This document shows positions 37,301-55,261 of a stretch of 64,000 nucleotides of DNA, in pieces. The position numbers and the translations under genes were made by a program. Positions within the stretch are counted from its first letter, which is position 1. Each line of letters opens with the position of its first letter. Under the pieces are notes generated by a model. It was not told the origin of the DNA. It saw nothing but the letters and a program-made list of their open reading frames with translations, and searched no databases. The stretch is from Notospermus geniculatus (taxonomy: Eukaryota; Nemertea; Pilidiophora; Heteronemertea; Lineidae), in assembly GCA_002633025.1 (NCBI GenBank), contig NMRB01000077.1, forward strand, positions 72,898 to 136,897. Direction: 5' to 3'.

Positions 37301-40300
37301 AGTTCTTGTTGCCTGCTGGAAGGACTTGGCTCAGAAGTAGATGTCGCATCGGAAGGACTGACAGTGACCCTTGTACGATCATGTGACATCAAGCTGTACT
37401 GGGTCAGGTCTTGGTACTTGATGGGACCAGGTGTTTCCATTGAGCCCAATAAGCCCACAGTATTTGTAAAACTTTCCCCTGTAGCAAGACTAGGCTGGCT
37501 TGCCCCCGGCGTTGGCATCCGTAGTTCATATCTCGAACCAACCGCAACCCTGTCAATGGGAGTTTCCGTGTCAGAAGGCGTGGACTCGCTCAGAGTGTAT
37601 TGTGTCAGATCTTGTCCCTGGACTGGACTTGCTTTCTCCGATGGACTTGGTTTAGTCAGATCTCCAGATGCAATTGAATACTGTGTTAATTCCTGGGCTT
37701 GCATTGGGCTGGCTTTCTCTGCTGGACTTGGACCAGTCAAATCTCCAGGGGGAAGCGAATACTGGGTCAAATCCTGCCCCTGTACTGGACTTGCTTTTTC
37801 ATACGGACTTGGTACAGTTGAATCTCCAGGGGGAAGTGAATACTGGGTCAGATCCCGACCCTGTATTTCCCTTTCACTCTCTGACGGACTTGGAACGGTC
37901 GAATCTCCTGGGGCAAGCGAATATTGGGTCAAATCCTGGGCCTGCATTGGACTGGCTTTCTCCATCGGACTTGGCACAGTTGAATCCCCAGGGGTAAGTG
38001 AATACTGGGTCAGATCCCGGCCCTGTATTTGCCTTTCACTCTCTGATGGACTTGGAACAGTCAAATCTCCAGGGGGAAGCGAATACTGGGTCAAATCTTG
38101 CCCCTGTACTGGACTTGCTTTTTCATATGGACTTGGCCTTCTCACATCCGTCGAGGAAAAAGAGTACTGCCCCAGATCTTGCCTTGGACTGACTCTAGTA
38201 GTATCAGCTGAAACCATTGAATATTGTGTGAGGTCTTGTTTAGGGCTGATTCTCTCTTTTGAACTTTTCTGTGTCGTGTCGGCTGAGGCAATGGAAGACT
38301 GCGTCAAGTCTTGCTGAGGGACGGCTCTGAAGGATGGCGTCATACTCATGTCATCCCGTGAGGCAAATGTATATTGAGTCAAATCCTGAAGGGACCTTCC
38401 CAGCTGGGTCAGCGTCTCCTCTGAGCTAGTCTTCTGTTCTTCCAGTGAGCTCGTCGTGGTGTATGCTGTTAGTTCAAACATTTCTGTGGAAGTACCAGTG
38501 ACCATGGACGATGAAGTTGTCGTCTCCGTGATCTCAGACTCACTGGATGTAATCTGATACTGTGTAACCTCCAGACTTTTTCTCCCAGCGTGCCTAACGG
38601 CTGGGCTCGCACCTGTCAAGTGCGAATCCGACTGACTCGAAGATTCACTTGCACCAGATATTCCAACAGCCAGCCTCTCTCGCATGGACAACGCAGATTT
38701 CTCCAGCGTTGATTGATCAGACGAGATGGTGTGTGACGTCAGGCTAGAGAAACGCTCCTCACCACTGCTGGTCCTCGTCTCCTCGCTTGAGATGAGCCCA
38801 GATGACACGCCAGATCCCTCATCCCGTAGAATAGTCTCCCAAGTCGCAGGCGGAGTCATCATGGATCGTGAAGCCCTCCCGCCACTCAATCGCTTCAGAA
38901 TGTCCTCCCCGTCTACTTTCTCCTTCAAAACTGGCGCCTTCTGCTTTGGAAGTACAAAAGACGGACTCGGCGTCTGCCAAGCAGGCTCCATGCTACTATC
39001 AGCCGGCGTCCGAGATCTACGCCGCAATTCATCTGCAGACCGGCTCGCTGGAGTTGTATGAACGATGCCACCAGGGGAAGGCTCATAACCTTTTTCCAAA
39101 TACTGCTTACGGACAGACGTGGGGCTACCCACTGGCGTCACATCTCGCTGTGACTGTATCAGTTCTGAAATCGTCGAATCGCCATCTTTTGACTTTGTAA
39201 TGGTGATAAGCTTCTGAGGACTACCACTGGGTGTTGATGATGCAGATGGAACCCTTGGCGATGGTTCCAAAGTAGCAAACGATGAAGATGCAATAGTTCC
39301 AGGACTTGAAAATCTAGGTCCACTTCTGTCACTCTTGGGGGTCTCCACCTCCTGAATGGTACTCAACTCATGCGGAACCATATCATCACGATAAACAATC
39401 TTCTTTGACAACGGTGGTGGACGAGATTTCTTTATTCCAGCCTCTGATTCAGGAGAGCTATCATCCGAATACATCTGATCGAGCTCTGCAATCAGCTTCT
39501 CGTCAATTTCAACCGTGTGATCTTCCGAGCCGATGCTCGAGCGAGTACGATCTGGTGTAGCATCCAATGTCTGTGATTGCATACTCAAGCCCAATGGCGC
39601 CATCCACTCCTGCAGTTTCTGTGTCCAGTCTTCACCAGATGGAGACTGCTGCTGTAACGCACGACTCAGAATTTCCTTCTTCTGTCGTCGTACTTCATCA
39701 AGTTCTCGTTCAAGCTCCTCCCTCCGTTCTTCAATGTGCTGTTGTCTCTCGTAAATCTCTGCTATCCTGATCTGGTCATCCGATTCCGCAGAATCAGCAT
39801 GCGGCGGTGAAATATGCGCCGTCGGTACTGACACTTGCGACGAGACACGGCTGCTTTCTGATACCTCAGCTACTTTCTCATAATCTAGTGGACGTGGATA
39901 ACCCGTGGCAAGTGATGGTTCTCTTGTGGAGTCACCATATGGATAACTGAATCGCCCTGTCTCATCGAGCCTCTCTTCCAATCCAGATCTTTCAATCTCA
40001 TCGAATCTCTGTTCCGGTCTTTTGACCAAACTTCTTGGCGACTGAACCGATCTCCGTACTGCTTGATCAACAGGACTTGCATCAGATTTCGCTGGACTTG
40101 TCCTTTTAGGTAGCATCTGCTCTGTTGTAAACAACTGACGGGTGGCAGACGACAGATCAGCAGCCGGTCCTGGAGCTGGCACAACCTGTCGTTGTCCTGG
40201 ATATGCCTCCGGCGATGTGCGTTGCAACGGCTGACGAACCTCCGGCACTGATGGTCTTGTCCGAGGTGGTTCACGCCAATCTTCTCTCGAGGTATCAAGT

Positions 40301-43300
40301 ACTCCAGCTTCCCGTGGCTGTTTGTACGAATCCAGGAGAGAATCTTCTTGAGGGGGTTCTGGAACTGTTCCAAATGGCCGTGAGGTGGAGGAACCTGCAA
40401 CGGGCGGTCTGGATGCTGTTGCTCTAGCAACATCATCAAATGCATCTTCCTTTGGGTAGAGTGTGTACTGTGGCCGACCTCCTGGTTGACCGTACAGAGG
40501 AGATGGTAGAAAACCGGTTGAAGCGGCAGAGGTGTCTTGGTCTGATCTGAACGACGTGGATGGAGTGAGAGTGGCAGATTTGTGTCGCTCTAGCAACGAA
40601 CGTTGGAAATCACGCACACGCTGAAGATGATCTTGCGGCGGGCGTGGTGCAGGGTAGCGTTCGGTGCTGGGTCTTTGCAGTGGTGGCGCCATCCAGTCAT
40701 AGGCTCTGTGAGTGTGAGTGCCTGCATCATGTTCAAAAGATCCAGCCAGCCTTGTAACCGGGGCAGGAGCAGACGCAGAAAGATAACTCGGCTGACTGAC
40801 ACTAGATGGCGGTGTTTGTATACTACTGGCTCGAATCAGGTTTTCTCGCTCTTCAATCAGTTTTCGTTTCATTTCTAATTCCTTGATTTTTCGTTCTATT
40901 TCTTTGGAATGTTCCCTGAAACAAAAAAGAACCAAATTATTTTGACTACCGGGTAAATTATGGATCATTGTGGGCTCTACGATCGGTTTGACCCAGGTCA
41001 ATACTGGCAAACTGTTCTGCCACACAGAGAATAAGCAGAACGAGGAGATTTTATTTAGTTCTGAAACTCACTCAAGTTGAATCCTCTGTTGCCGAGCCCG
41101 CTGACCGACAGTGCTTGTTTCACGTGGGACGGTCGATATGGTGTCCAAATCTTCTCGTGCACGAACTGTTTCAAATTTCTGGAAGGAGAATCATTGATTG
41201 TGAAATCCTGCAAATAACCTGCAATTCAGAAATTTGAAAACCATGTCATGACATACACATGAACTAATACTCACAATCAGTTGCTTGTCGACACTCAAGA
41301 TTTGCCTCTGTGCTGCCTCTCTAATCTTGGCAGCTTCTTCCAAAGGATGCCGCAGCACGCCGTCATCTACTGGTTTGGCTGGGCCTGGCAGTGTTGGTTT
41401 AGGGGTAGCAGGGGGTGCATGTACGTGAACTTTTGCTATTGAATAGAAATTGTGAAGAGATGCCAAAGTTTTCTTATAATTAGGGAAAATTTCGTAACTG
41501 AATCGAAATTCACAAATGATTTTAACCAGAGTGAAGAAAGTGAATTGTTAGACTTTCTAACTTACTATCTACATCACCAAAGCGGACCTGACGGACACCC
41601 TGTGCGAGTCTTGGTCTCGGTGCCTCAGCATCCAGTCCAGGTAACAGCTCATCCTCTGGACCAGGCGAGGAGACGCCAGTCTCTGCCGTTGTAATGCTGT
41701 ACTGAGATGGAGACAGCTCATGTGAAGATGGGGCTGGAAAAAGACATGACCTGTGATACCACGGAATGCTATCCTACCTAAACTTGGAGGTGACCTGACT
41801 AAAGGGATTGTACTGAAAACTTTCGAATTATGGGATTACTGGTAATGAGAGGTGTCCAGGTAAAGATCCCCAGACGCTCTCCCTGACTCTAGAGATGCAA
41901 GAGCTTATATCCAAGGAAAATGTACGCGTTACACCAACAAACGATGTTCTTCGATAAAATTTTCTTCCCTGCATGCACTACCGTCGCCCGATGAAGATTT
42001 TATTGCTGAAAATGCAGTAACTACCTCGGGGAGGAGTTTCCTCAACCGTCAGAGGAGGCTGGGTCACGTCATGTTCTGGTAATTCCTGTGTTTGCTTGGA
42101 AATCCAAGTGTCACGCTGTTCCTTGATTCTATCCATAAGTTTCTTCAATGATTTACCTACGATAGATACAAGTTGAATCAAGAAATCGCAGGGTTCAAAG
42201 TTCATGACCAATTGGTCTAAAATGCGACCTGGATTTTGCTCTGTGAGACCCAAAAATTTGATGTCCTAATGCATTTTGTATTGTGTGCGACTTAATTTTT
42301 TGGCCTGTTCGACCAAAATCTGCTTTTTCAGAATATGAACTTTGATCCCTTAAATGTCTTGAAAATGACCAATGCACAAGCTCCACTGCTAAATCGACAA
42401 GAACAGGACTGTCAGGCTGGCTTTCTGAAGCTTTTTTAGTCTGTAATTACAGGCATACATCATTCTAGATATTCATACTTGGGTCAGTTCAATATTGTTC
42501 AACTCTGATGTGTAACTTCCACTTACTTGAATCTTTTTGTTTGTCGCCCAAACTGTTGGTAATATCTTTCAAAGCAGCCACACGTTTCGATTCCAATTGA
42601 CGAGGTGATGATGGCGCCACCTCTGTAAGGTCCTCGCGACTGATATCCAGATCGCCAGTAGGAGCTGGACTCTCAGGCATAGGGTGGGGATCCAGGGCGA
42701 GACTAACATCTCCCATTTGATCTGAAAATGACAGTTTTGAATATGTGACGAAGCTTCTCATTGGTGAATCCTCAATCTGATGGCTTATAACAACCAATAG
42801 GACAGCTCAATACATGCCCTCAATACAGGATTTTGAAAACTTACCTGTAGCTTTCATAAACATGTCCTCAAATGCAGTCTCCATGTCTTTCTGTGTCTCT
42901 TCCTTCTCGACGAGACGACGGTGAGGTGGTTGGAAGATCGAGCGCTGAAGATTTCATCAAAAATACCTTTACTATACTGCTACATGCAGAGGCAAATGTG
43001 ACTATTAGCTGGAAGTGTGCTCAGAAATGAAAATATCAAGATTGCAAAAAGTAAAGACATGAAAATGGGCCCCTCACCGGAATATTTGCCACGTCTCTCT
43101 GTCGACGATTTATATCCTCCCTCTGAAGATCACTAAGGTCATGAAGTATCTTATCATATTCGAATTTCAGCTGTTCCTTGTAGAGAGCATGTTTGCCACG
43201 GAGACGGGCCTTTTCTGCTCGCTCGTGGCGGAGTCTTTCAAGGTTTCCATGCACCTCTTCCACCCTCTCTTCCTCATCTTTTGCCGCCCCTTTAGCATCC

Positions 43301-44122
43301 ACCTACAGGGAGAAATCGACATCAAGCAACCTGGCAGAATAGTGCAACTACCGGTACATGTAATTAATCCACTCAAGTCACAGCTGGCATCAAAATTTCG
43401 AGCTCCAAAAAGTTGAACACATGTGCAAGTGTTTCAATCAATACTGATAGGAATAGTGAAGACAAACCTGCTCAAAAGATGTGGCCTTCTGAACTGCATA
43501 ATCTTCATCAACCATGTGGAAGTATGTTGAAGAGAAGGCTTCGGCGTCAACCATAACCACAGGTTTGTCTGCAAGAGGGAAGTGAACACTCCCTAGACTG
43601 ATGGCAGTTTACGTGAACGAAGTTCTCAAATGAAGACCGAGGAGAGAGGAAAAATTTCGAAAATAATCGACCCCCTCCCTCAACATGGGAATTCATACGA
43701 AAGCACTTCAGATGATATTTTGCCATCTTGCCCTGAGAAGTGTTCCTATCACTCCTACCCTCACTCAATGAAGACAGCATAGTTCGAAGGGCCAAGTGAC
43801 CGTGGCTTGATATGTCAAGATGATATTTTGCATTTTACTGTTAACACTGAGATATCAAAACGTCTTGTTTAACTCCAAGCTTACGTTTTGGCAATTCCAC
43901 CTCGGCCCAGGGGTCTGGCTGCGGCGGTGGTAACGCGGCTACTTTAGCAGCTCTTTCCTTCTCTTTTGCCATGGCAGCTTTCCTGGCTCTAATCTGCTTT
44001 GTCCTCTCCAAATGTTCCGCCTGGCGTTCCTCACGTTCACGGAGCATGGCCTCTCGGTGACGCGCTTGTGCGATCTCTGCATCCTTCTCTGACAGGCGCT
44101 GTTTGGCTAAATCACGGTTTTC
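34320..44122 (-). CDS. CEP295: CEP295-like centrosomal protein, 5' exons missing
   Basis: CEP295 drives centriole assembly and centriole-to-centrosome conversion. Fifteen exons on the minus strand: 43885-44122, 43468-43568, 43078-43302, 42845-42944, 42527-42721, 42025-42156, 41566-41733, 41275-41435, 41072-41178, 36064-40915, 35673-35919, 35279-35470, 35039-35141, 34682-34781 and 34320-34370. All phases chain, giving 2,323 residues (human about 2,600). The N-terminal exons are charged coiled coil with KEKERAAKVAALPPP, REDINRRQRDVANIP and ETAFEDMF. The C-terminus carries an ALMS motif, ALQEAFAKKREAFIKKSQKR, then RLYSNLDEVKERK, KEYAENREKAREYQKK and ILEKVRKK, as in human CEP295. The 4.85-kb exon is intrinsically disordered and encodes about 30 [DE]-L-[ST]-Q-[YH] repeats. 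The roughly 115 residues preceding the first exon are absent, because RPB1 begins 177 bases away. Confidence 0.93.
34840..35000. repeat. Copy of the AGGTGTCC dispersed repeat in a CEP295 intron
   Basis: GTGGAACCTCTACCATCTAA, GGTGTCCTTAATTGACAGGT and CAATTGAGAGGTGTCTCC are present. It lies in the intron between the exons at 34682-34781 and 35039-35141. Confidence 0.6.
36070..38600 (-). repeat. Coding repeat array of the CEP295-like protein
   Basis: About 30 degenerate copies of [DE]-[LI]-[ST]-Q-[YH]-[STP]-[LIM]. Between about 37600 and 38170 the copies lie in near-identical 84-bp (28-residue) tandem units of the type GQDLTQYSLPPGD. Between 36300 and 36670 the spacing falls to 10-16 residues (STSQHPLPPSD). 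Confidence 0.9.
41770..41880. repeat. Copy of the AGGTGTCC dispersed repeat in a CEP295 intron
   Basis: AACTTGGAGGTGACCTGACT and GGTAATGAGAGGTGTCCAGG are present. The copy is diverged. Confidence 0.4.
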
Positions 44123-44224
44123 CTGTAGAATGTAAGAGGAAAGAAAAGAGTCGATTCACTTTCCTCCACAATGAAACAACAACTTTATTGATGCAAAAAA
44201 ATAGATGTATTATGGCACACATTG

Positions 44225-44225
44225 N
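44225..44225. other. Single ambiguous base between two 5'-truncated genes
   Basis: One N lies between the first visible exons of CEP295 (minus) and RPB1 (plus). It probably marks a join or a collapsed gap. Confidence 0.7.
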
Positions 44226-44298
44226 CTTAGTCACTGAGGTTTTTTTGCAAAATTTTTGACAGCTCCGGCAACACTGACTAAATGTTTCTCGTCTTCAG

Positions 44299-51111
<6,813 letters not shown>

Positions 51112-52399
51112 ACAAGGAGAACACTATGGATGTAGTGGTCGGACACTTTAATGCTTGACGTTAAAAGTTTCAAAGGGCTTAGAGCCCTCAGGACAACAAA
51201 TCATATTTGTGACCCTTGACCACAAAACCAGTCGGAAGTCGCATGGAAAATGAGCCGTAACGTACTGAGATGACACCAGGAGATAAGGAAAGAAATAGAA
51301 TCACTCAGACTTCACAATAGACAGACAAGATTGAAATTGACAGATAATTCATTCCCAACTTGACAACTTCGGAGTGACTTCCGACTGGTTTTGTGGGGGA
51401 GGGTCATTTTAACATACGTGTATTTCATTTTGAGATGTTGTTTTGGCCTTATCATGAAGGTAGTGTTGTAAACAACTGAACGACCACAATGTTGATGTTA
51501 TTTTGCGTGTACCTCAGGATGTTCATTGTTGATCAATTCTTGAGCTGTGTAAAACATGAACGCTTTGTACAATTTGTAAATATTGGAGATAATAATGTAT
51601 TTTCATGTGAGAAAAAAGAGTTGTGTTCGTGTTTCAAGCAGACCTTTAGTCTTTTGCTACGGTACATTACGAAGTGAGCCATTGATGAAGTTTGTATGCA
51701 GTAATTTGTTTGTTGATCAGCAAGAAGGTTGTTTATACTTTTGTGTCATACTGTGCATACAGAGTGGATAATAGCTGAAGAAGCTACGAGTTGTGTGGCA
51801 CGGGTGTGTGCATGGAGTGTGCACAGGTACATGTACCAGCTATGGAAGTGAAGTTGGTTTGGCATTGCTTTCAGTTGTGTCAAATTTGTTTGATTCCATA
51901 ATAGGCTGTTGTACACAGTGTCGTCAATCAGTGCCTTCAAAAATGGCACACAGCCTCTCATTGTAGTGTATGTGTGTACACTATGTAGTGCTGGTACACA
52001 TGCTGTGATGTAGTAGCATTGGGTACTATGTGCATTATCGCCACTATTTACTCCAGATTCATGCGTCGCATCTATATTGATCTTCGTAGCAACCCTGGAA
52101 AAATGTGATAAACTTGCCTATTTATCCATGTTTTCAAGCATTTCATCAATTTTCTGGTTGATATTGGCATTATAGCCTTTCATTTCATTGTGTTCAAATA
52201 AAAGTGGTCCAGAAAAACTTTAAAAAACATTGAGCAATACTTCGTGAAGAAACTACACAAGATAGATTCATAGTTCTGATGTACGTTGTTCTAATAGTAC
52301 CATTTTATCATGCGAAGTGACTTCACTTACTGGTCTCATCACGTCAGATTCTGTAAATATTGATTGCATGTGAAGTAATTGTCGCAGACTTTCAATTGT

Positions 52400-52405
52400 A
52401 ATAAA
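52400..52405 (+). promoter_or_regulatory. Polyadenylation signal of RPB1
   Basis: AATAAA in TTGTAATAAAGG about 1.3 kb after the stop, followed by a TGTCTCTTCT stretch. Confidence 0.65.
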
Positions 52406-52601
52406 GGTTTAAACCCAAAGTGTCTCTTCTCTGTTTAGTCATTTGTGTTTCCACCCATGTAAGAACGATGCAGACCGATTCATTATTTGATGTAGAGTGG
52501 GGGGGAGGGGTAAGAGAAAGGTTTTGTCAGTTACTTTAGGATTTGTCCGATTTCAAATATGGCCGCCAGAGCCACCATCTTGATTTTCATTTCTGCCAGT
52601 A

Positions 52602-53357
52602 GACTTGTTTACAACGTGTTGATCTGACCTTGGAGGAATTATACTGACAGTATAATTCCTCCAAGATGTGACAGTTATGTCACTTCAGTGCTAGTGTTCG
52701 TGTTGGCCATATTATTTCTACTTGTTTGACCCCATACCACGTTTAGGGTTGTTCCTTGTTCTCAACCTGTCCACACAACTGTGATTGAAATGGTAAGCCC
52801 CGTTGAATGCAAATTGTTGAATCTCATGTGACTTAGGGTCGTATTTTAGAACATTCCTTAGCGTTAAGGTCGACCTTAGTCTATTGTAAAACCATCGAGA
52901 ACAACAGACCTTAATGTTAAGGAACGTTCTAAAATATGGCCCTCGATTCTGAACTATTGAACGAGATGCTCCCAGGAACTTCTGTTGGAAGTACGAAGTT
53001 CCCAGGTGCACAATTCCTTCATTGTCTCCCCATTCTGTCTTGCTACACTCGAACATATGCAGGTAAATGCCATCTGTCAAAGCTGGGACAGGCAAAAAAG
53101 CAAAAAGGATGTCAAAATTTACCAAAAAAGGACAATAGTTGTTTATTTTTAACTAATAATTGACATCAATGACATGCTGTCTTGTGCCATTTATTTACAT
53201 CAATTTACACAAAATAATACTTGGAAGCAGTTGAAAGCATTACAACTTGCACATATCTGGAAAAAATGTCTAAAAAACATGCGTAGACATCAGCTACCAC
53301 CCAAGTGGCACTACAGGCTCATTCAGACTTGAATAGTTCTGAGCGTTTCCCTAAAAA
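52602..53357. repeat. Direct repeat copy 1, next to the N at 53358
   Basis: The sequence from GACTTGTTTAC to GAGCGTTTCCCTAAAAA is repeated after the N at 53359-53950. Copy 1 carries about 170 extra bases (about 52833-53002). These include inverted arms TATTTTAGAACATTCCTTA and TAAGGAACGTTCTAAAATA. Confidence 0.9.
52629..52665. repeat. Perfect 18-bp palindrome (also at 53383-53419)
   Basis: CTTGGAGGAATTATACTG, one base A, then its exact complement. TATAATTCCTCCAAG also appears alone near 60645. Confidence 0.9.
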
Positions 53358-53358
53358 N

Positions 53359-53950
53359 GACTTGTTTACGTGTTGATCTGACCTTGGAGGAATTATACTG
53401 ACAGTATAATTCCTCCAAGATGTGACAGTTATGTCACTTCAGTGCTAGTGTTCGTGTTGGCCATATTATTTCTACTTGTTTGACCCCATACCACGTTTAG
53501 GGTTGCTCCTTTGTGTTCCTTGTTCTCAACCTGTCCACACAACTGTGATTGAAATGGTAAGCGCCGTTGAATGCAAATTGTTGAATCTCGTGTGAATCAG
53601 GTGCACAATTCCTTCATTGTCTCCCCATTCTGTCTTGCTACACATATGCAGGTAAATGCCATCTGTCAAAGCTGGGACAGGCAAAAAAGCAAAAAGGATG
53701 TCAAAATTTACCAAAAAAGGACAATAGTTGTTTATTTTTAACTAATAATTGACATCAATGACATGCTGTCTTGTGCCATTTATTTACATCAATTTACACA
53801 AAATAATACTTGGAAGCAGTTGAAAGCATTACAACTTGCACATATCTGGAAAAAATGTCTAAAAAACATGCGTAGACATCAGCTACCACCCAAGTGGCAC
53901 TACAGGCTCATTCAGACTTGAATAGTTCTGAGCGTTTCCCTAAAAAAAAA
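53359..53950. repeat. Direct repeat copy 2
   Basis: Nearly identical to 52602-53357, but without the 170-base hairpin-bearing segment, and with small differences such as GCTCCTTTGTGTTCC. Confidence 0.9.
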
Positions 53951-55261
53951 AATTGGCAGAAATTGTCCCAGATACTCTGACATTCGTGCGGCAGTCCGCT
54001 TTGGTGTAGTGCAATTTGACCCTGAATAACCAACACTAAACCCAAGAATCTGGCAAGAGGATACTGACAAACCTGCTAAAATCATCCGCAGAGTGGCCTT
54101 GCCTCTCCTGCCACAAGAGTTGTCACTTTCAACCTTCGTTCCTCGTGGGTCCCATACAAGTTAATACATAGTGGAAATGTGAACTGCACATGGCAGAATA
54201 ATTCTTAAATATCCTGTACATATCTACAGTGATTTATATACAAACACAATAAACACATCTTGATATACTGCATCTCACTGATATTGGTCAAATCGACAGG
54301 GAGGGACACCTGTAATACTTCACTTAGAGGCACTGTCTTCGTGTACATTCCGTCTTGAATAGCAGAAAGTGATTTCTGTATGATGTACGTACTGTATTAT
54401 GATAATGATGTTGGTTTCAAACTGCAGAATTACACTCGGGAATCCTAGACCTTGCAGTTTAGATTCTAGCCCTGTTTCTGCTCAAAGCATAGCCAAGTAG
54501 ACAAACCTCGGTGGGTGGTTTGGGAGCAAGTGGGAATACATGAACAAGAGTTCGTAATTCCATTTGATGATACAGTGCCACTGCAGCAAAAGCACATGCA
54601 CCTACCAGTCGAGGTATGAAAGGTACAGGAAAATGACAGAAATGACAAAACCCAGATATGGCAGCCAAGGTCGCAGGAATGAATCAAAATGAACTACAGG
54701 ACATCTGTTCTGATGAAGCAAGAAGCAGCTATGGAACTGTATGATTGTGTGTGAAAAATAGCACCAATAAAAACAATGAAATCACAACATTGACAATGAA
54801 ATGCTACTCAAAACAACGAAATAACAAGATTTCCCATTGAGTAAGCGCACTGCCAGATATTCTGAGCGGTTTCTCAGAGTACCACACAGCATGGCAGCTA
54901 AGGGCCTACATAACCCAGGGCTTCAAAACCCCACAGTGATTTCCCCAGATTATCAAATTTCTATCAGTAACCCTTAAACACTGTACGTATTCAACCCTCC
55001 TAGTTTGGTCCAGCAAAGCTAATGTACAAAGGACAAGACATCTAACCAGCTACCTGTCCAGAATCACCGCATTCCAAAAACGTTCTGAGATCTCACAATC
55101 ATTCTACTTATCACAAGAGCAATTGACTTTCAGCTGCATGAGTTTCAAGATGTCCTGTAATTCATTTTGTAGCTGAAGACAATAGTTGAATATCCCATGT
55201 GTCTACACAATAATGACCAGATACTATTTGGCACGATTCAAACGGGCACCAATCAAGGTTG

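Larger units (their letters stand above)
51112..55261. other. RPB1 3' UTR and intergenic region before ATG4
   Basis: The RPB1 3' UTR probably runs to 52405. The duplicated segment at 52602-53950 follows. From 53950 to 55261 I recognise only probable ATG4 3' UTR and flank. Confidence 0.6.

Noticed and set aside
37298-38317. 339-codon plus-strand open frame
   Set aside because: It lies antisense to the CEP295 repeat exon. The 84-bp periodicity keeps the opposite strand open, and the peptide is only a mirror of the repeat.
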